Assembly: GCA_025594325.1 (NCBI GenBank)
Contig: JANHCV010000010.1
Coordinates: 930,001-994,000, forward strand
DNA length: 64,000 nt
Direction of reading: 5' to 3'
From: Blastocladiella emersonii ATCC 22665
Lineage: Eukaryota; Blastocladiomycota; Blastocladiomycetes; Blastocladiales; Blastocladiaceae
Part shown: piece after piece, positions 21,561 through 34,185 of the stretch
How positions within the stretch are numbered: position 1 is the stretch's first letter
How the letters are laid out: the number at the start of each line of letters is the position of its first letter
Position numbers and translations under genes: made by a program
The notes under the pieces: model-generated
Database searches by the model: none
Told to the model about the DNA's origin: nothing
The model's input: only the letters and a program-made list of their open reading frames with translations

Positions 21561-24500
21561 TCGACTGACGACGGCCCTGAAGAGATCTTGCACACCGAGC
21601 TCCTCGCCCTCGCGTACTGCTACCGTGCTGTCTCGCAGAATGACGCGAGCGACCTGGCCACGGCGTTCGTTCTCTTCGAGCGCGCGGTCCGTGGGCGGTC
21701 CCTGGTCCTGCGCGACGAGATTCGGTGGCACCTGCGCGAGCTCGAGCGTCTCTTTGACGGCCAGTCCATGCACTCGTACCTGGTCCAGTTGCACCAGATT
21801 CAGCTCCTCATCGAGGAAGGCGTTGAGCGCGGCGACGTGCTTGTCCGGCTTGCGCTCGCCCACCTCGCACTCGGCTACGCAGATCGCGCTGGAAACTGTC
21901 TTGCTGCTTCATCGAGTTACCTTCCTGCGGACCACGGCTGCGACGCCTGGCGCGCTGCCCACGCCATGTACTCTGTCGCGATTGGTGACCTGGCCAAGGC
22001 CGCCGAGTACCTCGCCCTGACCGGCAACATCGACCCCTCGGCCACCATCCTTCATCGCCTCGCCCGCATCCAGCTGCTCGAGGCCGAGGGTCGCGGTACT
22101 GACGCACTTCTCCTTGCGCTCGAGACCATGGAGCTCGCTCAGTGCACCGGCGGCATTGGGCCTGTGTCCCTCCGTTTTGAGCTCTACGCCCAGACTGCTG
22201 CACTGTGCTGTATCGCTGGAATGTGGCAGGATGCCGAGCTGTACGCGGCGCAGGGCGCTTGCACCGCGCGCGAGTATGAGAACGCGACTATGCGGTCAGC
22301 TATGCGGTACCGCTTCGCCACTATCCAGGCCACCATCGCCGTGTACCGCCGCGAGCCCAACAAGGTCCGCGACCTGCTCGAGCAGTGTCCCGCTGCATCC
22401 CCGCCACCATCGCTGGCGCCAGCTGCGCTGAACAGACCACCCGGGATCCCGCGCAGCGACAGTACAGCTCATCTCAAACTCGAATTTGATGCGGACGACA
22501 CGTCGACTGCGGACACGGCGGGGCTCAACATCGAGGAGAACGTGTCGCGTATGCTGGTCCTGGCTGACGCGGCGCTGCTCGAAGCTGGGCTTGACCTCGC
22601 TGCTGGCCGCCGCCCGCGCCCGCAGCCCGGCGAGACGTCGACCCTGGATGTCGCAGGCAAGTGGGTGCGCGCCGCGCAGTCGCTGATCGAGCGGCTCGAG
22701 CCGCGGTACCACGCCACCAGCCTGTTCGCGGCCGTCCAGCAGCTACCCCCGTCGCCTCGGCTGCAGCGGTTCCTCGACGCCGATTCGACTGGTGCCGCGC
22801 AGCATGCGGCTCCGACTGCTGCGAGCTCCGCGCTGCCGACCCAGAACGGCAACAAGCAGGTGCAGCCTCGCCTGCTCGAGGTCGAGCTCGCGCGCGTCCG
22901 CGCCAACCTGGCGCTTGCGCAGGGCAACCGGCGCGAGGCCGAGCGCATTGCCGTCAGCGCCCTCAACTCGCTCCCTCGGTGCAGCGGCTCGCAGTACCCG
23001 CGTCTCGTCCACGACGCGGTCGCCATCATGCTCGCCATCGTCAAGCCGCACCTCGACCGGGTCGACGAGGTCGCGCTGCTCGGTGACTCGATCGTCCTCC
23101 TTGACGCGTCCGAGGTCGGCGCGACGCGCAACCAGCGCGCCTTCCTCGACCCGCAGCTGGTCGCGCGGCTCAATCTGTGCCGCGAGCACCTCGTCTCGAC
23201 CATTTCGCGTGCAGCCGACGCCTCGCATCCGCGCGAGCTCGCATCCATGGCGCACATGCTGCTGCACGTACACGCGATCGACCTCGTCGCCGGCTTCGCT
23301 TGCCTGGGCGAGACGGCGGCGTGGTCAGTTCGCGGGCTGCTCGAGTCTTCGTGTCACGGCGTCATGGCGCGCCGCCTGGCCCGCGTCCTTGCGCGCAAGC
23401 TCGGGCTATCCTCGCTTGCCCCGTCTTCTCCCACCGCTGCGCCGCTCAACGACACGACGCGCAATACTTCGGCGTTGCTTTATCGGTCGCCATTCGACGC
23501 GACCGGCCTGTCGGTCCATCGCATCGATGCGCGCGTTCCTGACAAGTGGACCGTGTGCCAGCTTGCTGTCGACCCCGCGCGCAACGTAATGTACGTGTCC
23601 GTGTCCCGTGGGTCGCACCATGTTGCGCTGCGGCTTTCAATGCTTCGGACTGCGGCGCTCACCCAGTCTCCAAGCGATGCGGTCTGCTACGAGACCATCC
23701 GCGCACGCCTGGACACCGTTGTGGCTACCAACAACGCCTTGCTTGATTCCGGTCACCCGCCGCGCAAAAATACTTTCCAGTGGTGGAGCGAGCTGCGGGC
23801 AATCGACCGCGAACTGTTCCACGTCATCGAGACCATCGACCAGAAGTGGCTCGGTTGCTTTCGTGGCATGCTCGGCGGCGCTGGAGCGCAGGTCCCGCGC
23901 GATGCCGTCCGCGACTTTGCACGCGATCTCGGCGCCTTTGTCGAATCCGCTCGACTGTCCGGCAACGATGCTAACGCGCCGTTTACGTTACCTCTTCTCG
24001 TCGTCGAGACGTGGCTCTCGCTTGTTCTCGTCCCAGCGGCACCGAACCCGCGCGCCCCCACGTCAAGTGCTTCGAACGCGTCGCCGCTGACCAAGGCCGA
24101 CCTCAAAGACATGGCGTGCTTTATCCTGGACGAGTGCGCGCGCCAGGGCTTTGGCGTTGCGACCGTCGACCGCGAGGTCGCAGGCGACGTCGAGTTTGAC
24201 GCTCTCGTCGCATTTCTCCAGGTCGAGCTGGACACGCTGCGCCGTCGGTACCAGGTGCCGCAGCCGTCTCCCCCGGCCTCGAATGACCACACGATTCTGA
24301 TACTCGACGCGCACCTGCACGCATTCCCGTGGGAGACGACGGCGGCGCTGCGCGGGCAGAGCGTGTCTCGCGTGTTTTCGCTCGAGATGCTTCACGGGAT
24401 GCTGGCCACAGCAGCGAACCATGGCGGTGCACTGGCCGACCGCGGGTCCGTGTACTACGTGCTCGATCCGTCGCAGAGCTTCTTGACTACGCAGGCCATG

Positions 24501-25130
24501 TTTGAGCCAATACTGCGGTACTTCATATCTGCGAGCCGTGTCCTCCCAAGGCTGCGTTTCGCGATCCTAACTTCACACACGCGCGTGAGTAGCTCGTGGC
24601 CGAACTGGCACGGCACCATAAGCGTTCGGCCCTTGTCCTTGTCCCCGTCCGAGTTTGCCGCCTCGCTCGCCGCGCACGATTTGTTCCTGTACTTTGGCCA
24701 CGGTGGCGGCGAGTCGCTGTGTCCGCTCACTAAGCTCGTCGACCAGCTGCTCGCGCGCGACGCGCTCGTTGGCGACCGTGGCCGCGCACCGCTCGTCGCC
24801 TTCCTCACGGGCTGCTCCAGCGGAAAACTCGAGGCTTCCGGCACCTTTGAACCCAACGGGACTCCGCTCCGGTACCTGCTTGCCATGCTCGGCTCGCGCG
24901 GCGGGTGCGTCGTTGGCACCCTGTGGGACGTGATTGATCGAGAGATTGATCGGTTCACGATTGCAGCGCTGCGTCGATGGGGCCTGTTTCCATCTGCCTT
25001 GAGCGGCGAGCAGGTCTCGCTTCCTGTGGCCGTGGCCAAGTCGCGCAACGATTGTCAGCTTCTGTTTTTAACCGGCGCAGCGCCCGTAGTCTATGGGCTT
25101 CCGGTTCATCTTTCCAAAACACCAGCGTAG
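21561..25130 (+). CDS. Separase copy 2, intact C-terminal half with protease domain
   Basis: Exons 21561-24517 and 24593-25130 encode about 1,164 residues in one unbroken frame. The 75-nt intron (donor GTACTT, acceptor GAGTAG) sits exactly where copy 1 has its 64-nt intron. Here its length is a multiple of three, so retention would not shift the frame. The protease keeps its catalytic His (FGHGGGE, codon 24699-24701) and Cys (LTGCSSGKL, codon 24813-24815), plus [10 protein letters not shown] and TLWDVIDRE. With the 5' half broken, translation would need an internal start (first ATG 21768) or an unseen 5' exon. It may be a protease-only isoform or a recent pseudogene whose 3' half has not yet decayed. 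Confidence 0.6.
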   Translation, partial: STDDGPEEILHTELLALAYCYRAVSQNDASDLATAFVLFERAVRGRSLVLRDEIRWHLRELERLFDGQSMHSYLVQLHQIQLLIEEGVERGDVLVRLALAHLALGYADRAGNCLAASSSYLPADHGCDAWRAAHAMYSVAIGDLAKAAEYLALTGNIDPSATILHRLARIQLLEAEGRGTDALLLALETMELAQCTGGIGPVSLRFELYAQTAALCCIAGMWQDAELYAAQGACTAREYENATMRSAMRYRFATIQATIAVYRREPNKVRDLLEQCPAASPPPSLAPAALNRPPGIPRSDSTAHLKLEFDADDTSTADTAGLNIEENVSRMLVLADAALLEAGLDLAAGRRPRPQPGETSTLDVAGKWVRAAQSLIERLEPRYHATSLFAAVQQLPPSPRLQRFLDADSTGAAQHAAPTAASSALPTQNGNKQVQPRLLEVELARVRANLALAQGNRREAERIAVSALNSLPRCSGSQYPRLVHDAVAIMLAIVKPHLDRVDEVALLGDSIVLLDASEVGATRNQRAFLDPQLVARLNLCREHLVSTISRAADASHPRELASMAHMLLHVHAIDLVAGFACLGETAAWSVRGLLESSCHGVMARRLARVLARKLGLSSLAPSSPTAAPLNDTTRNTSALLYRSPFDATGLSVHRIDARVPDKWTVCQLAVDPARNVMYVSVSRGSHHVALRLSMLRTAALTQSPSDAVCYETIRARLDTVVATNNALLDSGHPPRKNTFQWWSELRAIDRELFHVIETIDQKWLGCFRGMLGGAGAQVPRDAVRDFARDLGAFVESARLSGNDANAPFTLPLLVVETWLSLVLVPAAPNPRAPTSSASNASPLTKADLKDMACFILDECARQGFGVATVDREVAGDVEFDALVAFLQVELDTLRRRYQVPQPSPPASNDHTILILDAHLHAFPWETTAALRGQSVSRVFSLEMLHGMLATAANHGGALADRGSVYYVLDPSQSFLTTQAMFEPILRYFISASRVLPRLRFAILTSHTRVSSSWPNWHGTISVRPLSLSPSEFAASLAAHDLFLYFGHGGGESLCPLTKLVDQLLARDALVGDRGRAPLVAFLTGCSSGKLEASGTFEPNGTPLRYLLAMLGSRGGCVVGTLWDVIDREIDRFTIAALRRWGLFPSALSGEQVSLPVAVAKSRNDCQLLFLTGAAPVVYGLPVHLSKTPA

Positions 25131-25202
25131 CGCAAGGCAAGTGGATGATTTTCTTTGAGTACGATATACAGTTAAGCTTTTTCGTCTACCCTTGGCAGTA
25201 AC

Positions 25203-25800
25203 GATAACAACTCGAGGGCGCCGCCGCGGGCGGTCGTGTCGACGTAGTGGATCGACGGGTCGAGGACGACCCAGGCGCCGCCGCGGAGCTCGCCGTGCGG
25301 GACAATGTAGACGAACACCGGCCCCGGGTATGTGTGCAGCGCGGTGACAATGCAGCTGCCAAACTTGAGGATGTCGTCGAACATGTTGGACTGGCCGCCC
25401 AATAACCCGCGCCAGTTGGCGAAGTTGAGCAGCGGGAGGCCCACGTGGCCGAGGTCGCGGATCGCCTTGCGCCGTCTTGTACGCGGACGCGAGCGTCCAC
25501 ACGCCGGGCGGCTCGACAACCGTTTGCTCGGCCGGGTCCAGGTTCGCCGGGTCGGTGGGGATCACGGCCTCGACGCCGCGCGTCTCGACGGCGATCGCGC
25601 CGATGGGGACTCCGCCGAGGCGGCCGTGGCCGACGACGACCGTCTTGCTCCACCCGTCCATGGTCTCCATCCACGAGCCGCGGTCGAAGAACCCGCCGAC
25701 CCACGCGCCCGTCTCGTCGTGGTGCCCGTGCAGCATGTGGCGCGGGTCGTACGGCGACTTGGTCGGCGCGAACCCAATGCCGCGGTCGGCCTCGTCGAAC
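25203..25800 (-). pseudogene. Acetyl-CoA carboxylase carboxyltransferase fragment, frameshifted
   Basis: About 200 codons on the minus strand match the carboxyltransferase end of fungal acetyl-CoA carboxylase. The order is [13 protein letters not shown], then [40 protein letters not shown], and [15 protein letters not shown]. The frame breaks near 25467, where one extra G follows KTAQ. No start, no upstream domains and no biotin or carboxylase parts are present. The full enzyme (about 2,200 residues) makes malonyl-CoA for fatty-acid synthesis, and this piece cannot do so. It sits antisense between separase copy 2 and the separase relic. Confidence 0.8.
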
Positions 25801-25802
25801 TG

Positions 25803-26095
25803 GTACGATCGGTTCGCCGTCTCTGCGCTTCACCGCTGGGGCCTGATCCCGTCCGCGGGTTGCCACGGGGACGATTTCGACGCGCTCAGTTTCTCCATGA
25901 GCGACACGGGTCCATTACCTGTTTCGCTTTGCGGGCGGTAGCGAGTCGCTCGGTTCGGCCGCGGCGGCAGTCTCGCTTCCAACCGTTGTCGCTGTGGCGC
26001 GGGATGACGGCATGTTCCCGTTACTGACTGGCGCAGCGGTTGTCGTGTACGGGATCCCGGTCCATCTCGCGGACACGGCGGTGCAGCAGAAGTGA
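25803..26095 (+). pseudogene. 3' relic of a third separase copy
   Basis: The sequence resumes in the middle of the separase C-terminus with [15 protein letters not shown]. It then changes frame before VSLPTVVAVARDDG and continues FPLLTGAAVVVYGIPVHLAD to a stop at 26093-26095. These match the last 90 or so residues of copies 1 and 2 ([22 protein letters not shown]). Everything upstream, including the catalytic His and Cys, is missing and replaced by the antisense ACC1 fragment. It is therefore non-functional. Confidence 0.75.
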
Positions 26096-27475
26096 AGATT
26101 TTGACCATAATAGTACTGTTCTTTTTGTCCACACAGTGCTCCGCGATTCAATTAGCCTCGAGGAGTGTCAAGGAATGCGGGACCGCTGACGACAGCTTGC
26201 GTGCCGCTACATTCGGTTCGAAGCGACCCGCGCGTGGCGGAATCCTCCGTAACTCGCCGCGTGTACGCGCGCCCCATGAGCCGAACTAGGGTCGGGTCGC
26301 CGAGACATCGCTGCCCGAGCAAGCACGACGAGTCCGTTCAGCACGGTGGTCGCACAGTCGACCGAGGCTACGGAGGCAACGTGATAGTTTAACGCATCGA
26401 TCGTGGTCATCCTAAAGTAAAAGATCGCTGGCACGGAGCTCTCCATGCGCTGCGCATCTGGAGGAGCAAGCTGCGCCAGGTTACGAAGAGATCCCGATCA
26501 GCGGCGCGAAGCGAACGCCATCTCATGCCGCAGCAGCGGCGGCGAGAAATCGTCGCGCAGCGCAACGGGCATCTCTGGTAGCGATCTGACCGTGTTTGCT
26601 CAGATCAACGGCGTCGCTACGGCTTCCGCATCCGCCAGTGACGTGGCCGTGCGGGCCGGTCACGGATTGCAGCGAGAGACCGCTCGCCGACGCGCGAAAG
26701 TCCTCAGTCGCCATCGAATCCGTTGCATCAAGTTGCGGGGACTTGAGTTTCATGGTAACAGGTTCTCATTGCAGTAACTGAGGCCGATGCAGCAGCTCGT
26801 GCTGTGCGTGAGAATTTGGGCCGCTCGTTTCGTGGGGTCCGTTTACGCGGGAGCCATGTGAGCGTGACCTCACCTGAGCGTGTCTCGCGGGGCGCGGTGA
26901 ACAAGCAAGCACGGGCGCGGCGCGGCGCGTCTCGCGGCCACGCGAGTTGCGGGGGGAGACACGGCGACGCGTCGGACGTGTTCGCTCCGCACGCTCGGGC
27001 GAGACGCGTCGCACCGCCTGCCGCCATGCACGAACAACTCTGCGACTGCAACTGCGACTTGCTTGATATAGACAGTGCACACTCGGCGACATCCTCCTCC
27101 TCCTGCGGCGCGCTGCACGCGATTGCCTCTCCCCTCCTCCCCCCTTCTCCCCCGCACCCTTCGACTCTCGAATCCGCTCGCGGCACCGCGCGCATCTACA
27201 CAGCCCTCCCGCGCACGCGACGACGACGGCGGCGACGACGCACACATCCCTAGACTTGCACATCCCCTCCCTTTGCCTCGACTCGACTCGACTCGCGACA
27301 CTTGCGCGGTTGCACCGTCATCATCTTCATCTGCTCGCCGGCTTCGCCCCGCACCACCCTCACCCGCACACCTTCCTCCCGACCGATCGACTCGTCCGAG
27401 GACCGCGCTGCACCGCCCCGACCCGACGCCCATGCCCCGCCGACCCCGCCCCCGCCCTACCTCACCCGTGCGACC
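26096..27475. other. Intergenic region before the TTBK-like gene
   Basis: 1.4 kb with no supported gene. Near 26415-26455 the sequence AAAGTAAAAGATCGC followed by CTCTCCATGCGC resembles the leader just upstream of separase copy 1 (AAAGTAAACGATCCGCTCTCCATGC), possibly a trace of another array unit. ACGCGT cores lie at 26967-26972 and 27004-27009. The 3' part is pyrimidine-rich, as expected of a 5' leader. Confidence 0.4.
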
Positions 27476-30176
<2,701 letters not shown>

Positions 30177-30266
30177 CATTGACGGGTGTGTGGAAGGAGG
30201 AAGAAGACGAGGTGGTGACAAACCGTTTTATACATACATGCGCGCAACTCTTTTTCTGTCGACTAC

Positions 30267-31130
30267 TTACTGCAGAAGCTGGGTGAGAGCAATGAGCCGT
30301 GGGTCGTTCTCGAGAGTGGAAGCGAGATCGACCGCGGCCGTCCACGCGGGCGAGCTCTGCGGAAGCCACGGGTCGCGCAGGCACGCGAGCAGCGCGGCGT
30401 GGAATTTGGAGCGAGGTACGGCGGGCTGGACCGCTTCCAAGGCCCAGGACTGTTGCGTGAGCAGAACAAGCCAAAGGGCGGCGCGAGTTTCGTGGGCATC
30501 GTCGAGCGGCGGGAGAACAGCAAGCCAGTCGGGTTCGTCGGTCGCGAGCAAGACGCTGAGAACCGGATCTGAGAGTGCAAGCGCCCACGATTGTTTCGCT
30601 CGCACCGCGCGATCGACGTCTCGCCACGTAACCAAGATCCGGGCGACTGCGGCTGCGTCATCCTCGATACGCGGTCCGATCGTATCAGCGAGCGCGGCGA
30701 GAGCGGAGCGGTACAGGCGCCAGTCTTCGGCGACCGCCGTCAGCGCAGCGGGCTTGAGTGCGAAGAGATCGAGAAGCAGTTGGTCCATGTCGACCGCGTA
30801 CTCCCGCGCGTTTAGAATGGTCGCGAGAGCCGTTGACTGAGAGCGAGCGGACGGCGAAACGTGAGGCGAGTCGCGAACAGCTTCCACGGCTTCGCGGAGC
30901 TCGCCAACGCCGCTGTGTTGTGGACGGTCAACGGTCGTCGAGAGCCAGCTGGTCAGCTGGTCGAGAGACTCGTCAAGCGTGGCATCAAAGAAAGCTTCTT
31001 CGTCGTAGCCGAGTGCGCGGACCCATGCGAGAGCGGTCAGGTCGGTCGCGCCGGGGCACGCGAGCGCGTGTCGGATCCGGAGCGTCCCGGCGGGTGTCTG
31101 GGTTTCAGTTACATGGTTTACAGTGTTCAT
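30267..31130 (-). CDS. Unknown all-helical protein, 287 residues
   Basis: Single-exon frame with ATG at 31130 directly after GATGCA. No family recognised. The sequence is rich in Ala, Leu and Asp with regular amphipathic helices and no membrane segment or signal peptide, suggesting a soluble helical-repeat protein. It converges on the TTBK-like gene with 90 bp between stops. Codon use matches its neighbours, which supports it being a real gene rather than a chance frame. Confidence 0.6.
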   Translation of the reverse strand: MNTVNHVTETQTPAGTLRIRHALACPGATDLTALAWVRALGYDEEAFFDATLDESLDQLTSWLSTTVDRPQHSGVGELREAVEAVRDSPHVSPSARSQSTALATILNAREYAVDMDQLLLDLFALKPAALTAVAEDWRLYRSALAALADTIGPRIEDDAAAVARILVTWRDVDRAVRAKQSWALALSDPVLSVLLATDEPDWLAVLPPLDDAHETRAALWLVLLTQQSWALEAVQPAVPRSKFHAALLACLRDPWLPQSSPAWTAAVDLASTLENDPRLIALTQLLQ

Positions 31131-31803
31131 TGCATCAAGTCCGGGGCTGTGTCGGTCAGCAGCCGTGGATGGGATAGAATGCGGAAGCGAAAATGAGGAC
31201 GAGCGGCGGGCAGAGCGAATCGGTCACGCTGTGGCGCTACGCGTTATCGCTGCTGCGGTTCGTTCACGATGCCTTCCCGTCGATCAAGTGCTTTTCTGTT
31301 AGCGAGGGCTCAAACAAAGTGTTAAGTTTAGCCTCTACTCCGCAGGCGTTCTCCGCAATGGCGAGGGAGCGGGCCTTCGCACAAGCGTAGCTTCGGAGCC
31401 TTGGGGTCCACTTCCTCAAGCGCCTGGGCACAAAACACCTTGACCTGTGATATGCGAGAGGAATGAGGAAACATCGCACAATGACGTCAAGACCGGCCTG
31501 ATGCACTCTCGTGGCGCCTCGGCCACGGACGCCAGAGTTCGTCGGCGCGCGAGCCGCGATCGTCACGCGTGCGCGGATAAAGACTTTTAGCACGCAGAAC
31601 CGCTTCAAACTGACTCAAAGAGAGAATGTGTGCGGGAAGGTGCCGCTGTATCGCCACTTTTCCGATGCACGTCGCAGGAAAGACACGGCGAGACGGACGC
31701 AGTGCGAGACGCGTCGCGGTATCATGTCGGGAGACATTTCAAGTTTATCTCGCTGGGCAGCTAGTCTGATCCACTCTCTCGAGTGAATTGTTAGGTTCAT
31801 GAC
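31131..31803. other. Intergenic, no gene seen
   Basis: Lower GC than its neighbours, with only short frames that show no domain. One ACGCGT core at 31709-31714 precedes the decayed F-box/LRR gene. Confidence 0.45.
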
Positions 31804-33668
31804 ATGAACACACACATCATGCAACCGATGAATATGCACCAGCAAAAGCTGCCGGACGAGATCATCGACGCGATCCTGATCCGCGCGGCTCGCATGCACG
31901 CGTCATGGGACTTTCGCGGGATGGCGGTCTATCTCCGCGTCCTGCCTCGTTGCCGTGCGCCCGCGGCCACCCGCGCAGTCGCACGCCGCGTGCGCTCGTC
32001 CGTCGACGTCGGATATGCCGTCAGTAGCGGAAATGCCAAGCTGCTCCAGTTCTTGCGCACCGCCGGGATGCGCCTTTGGGTTGATATCAATGATCTCTCC
32101 CGCGCTTTCAGCAAGGGCTTTGACGAGGTCTTCGCAGCTTGGCGCGGCATGGAGTGCGAAATCGGGTTCGAGCCTTACTTTATGCGCCTTCCTTGCATCC
32201 GTGTTGCAATTCAACCCGACGTGACCCCCGGGCTGGGGCCTGGCGACGCCAAGCTGGCGCAGATGGCCGAGGGCATTGCTTCTGGCCGAGTGCAATCGAT
32301 CACGCTCGAAGCCCAGCGGATCTCAGACGCTGGCGTCGAGCTGCTCAATCGCGCGCTCGCTTCTCCCAACCAGCGTGTCGCCGATCTCGTTTGTTCGCTG
32401 CAACCTCGGCGCGCTCCGTCGTCACCGCCTCCGTCTCCCCGACACGGTCACCAAGCTTGACCTGTGCGAGAACCGACTCGTCCGCCTGCACGCGATCTTG
32501 GACCGGGTTCCGCGCGCGCTAGCCGAGATCGATCTCAGAGACAGAGAATGTGGCATGCCCCCTGACTGCATCCTTTCTTTCGCAGATCACTTCCCGCCGA
32601 CGCTCAAGAACATTGCCCTGAGCCACTGCAAGATGAACGAAGCTGCGGCTACGACGTTTGCGCGCACGATTCTGCGCGGCCTCGAACGGCTCACGCTGAC
32701 TTGATGATTCGAGACTTCTTCCGCAGCGCAGGTTATCATCGCGAACATACCGAACAACCTGCTTGCGTTTGCGCTTCACGGGGTTGAGTTTGACGCCAAC
32801 GTTGTACATACATTGGATGTCAAGTTGAGGCAGCTTACTCGGCTCGAATCCTTCAGCTGTATCCCTTCTACATCGCTGTTCGAGCTTGCGAAGCGTTTTC
32901 TTCTGAGCCTCCCTCCATCGTTGCAGTCTCTCGATCTCTCCCGTAACGCCTTGAATGCCGATGCCATTGCCGCGCTCGCTTCGGCATACTTTCCCCGAGC
33001 TCCGCGAGCTCAAGCTTGATGGTGGAAGCACGCATCTCATGTTTCTTCACAAGTTGAAGAGCGACTGCTTTCCTACTCTTTCACACCTTAAAATGGGTGG
33101 CGCTTTTGAAGCGACACTGGTTGTCTCGTCCGTGCGGGCCATGGTCCACGCGGCACCTCGTCTTTCTTCGCTCATCCTTGACGGGACAATGTTTGACAAG
33201 GCCAAGATGGATGACTTGGCTCGGTCTCTGCCGCAGACGCTGCGCAGGCTGTCGCTCGAGGAATGCAAAATCTTGCGCGGGGGTGTGGTCGCGCTTCTCA
33301 AGCATCTCCCCGCGCATCTCACCCACTTCAATCTCTCGTTCGTCACATTCAATCTTGCGGGTGTCACCGCCCTCGTGGCATGGCTCAAGAAGGCGACGGC
33401 CCTCCAGCGCCTCGAGCTGGCGTCGTGCGGACTCACCATGGAGTGGATGAAGAAGATTGTGCCGGCGCTGCCCGTGACTCTCGAGTGCCTCAATCTTTCA
33501 CGGAACACGGTCGACCCTCAGCTTGCGGTACTGGTCCAGTCGCGTGCGTTCCCGGTTCTGACCTCGCTCTCGCTCAACGGGGAGCTCGACCCAGAAGAGG
33601 CCAGGTGGAACCTCAAGGAAGTAGAGCGGGCTCGCAGCAACAAGAAGAAGGCTCCCAAGCCTCAGTGA
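31804..33668 (+). pseudogene. Decayed F-box/leucine-rich-repeat gene
   Basis: Starts with an F-box-like LPDEIIDAILIRAARM segment and continues into many leucine-rich repeats (TKLDLCENRL, LQSLDLSRNALNADA, LRRLSLEECKI, LECLNLSRNTVD), as in RNA-inhibitor-like LRR proteins. The frame is broken in three places. A shift lies near 32380-32400, two adjacent stops at 32702-32707 sit within a repeat, and another shift lies near 32985-33000. No intron with GTACG-type donor and TAG acceptor repairs them. Read piecewise it would encode about 620 residues. Undetected atypical introns or assembly indels are the main alternatives. A related LRR fragment lies at 38949-39776. Confidence 0.6.
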
Positions 33669-34185
33669 GGTAAAAAAATATATGTTCTGATCGAGTTTGA
33701 TTCACGTCGCTCCTAGACCTTTGCGCGCGAGCGGGGTTGGTCTGATGAAGCTGTGATGCAAGTCACGCTGTGGCGCAACGCGTCCACCAAGCCCTGTCGA
33801 AGGGAGGCCGAGTCTGAATGTAACCCCTAGCTGCGCTGAATGAAGTGATGCGTATCGACGGATCTAAGAGAGCAGGTGTAGTTGTCATACTTAAAACGTG
33901 AGCAAGTTGGCTGCTCCTCAAACCATGCTCCCCAGTCGTTCGACACTCGATGATGCGGTGAAAGACGCACGCGATGATGGCACCGCGGCGATATCGACAC
34001 CCGCTGCAATTTTGATTGTGACTCGCTTGGTCAGTGTAAACCGCTTGGGCGACGTGACGCGAGCCATGAGCTCACCGTCGACCTTTGACCGGCCGACGTA
34101 ACTCTCAACGTCCTCGCTGCTACTCATGACGTGATTCGGGGCGTGATCGGTGCAAGATTGAGATGTATACATTGGTATCCAGCAC
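33669..34185. other. Intergenic, convergent 3' ends
   Basis: Between the LRR relic and the Pff1-type gene, which converge. AT-rich runs just after the relic (AAAAAAATATATG) fit a 3' end. No gene seen. Confidence 0.45.
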
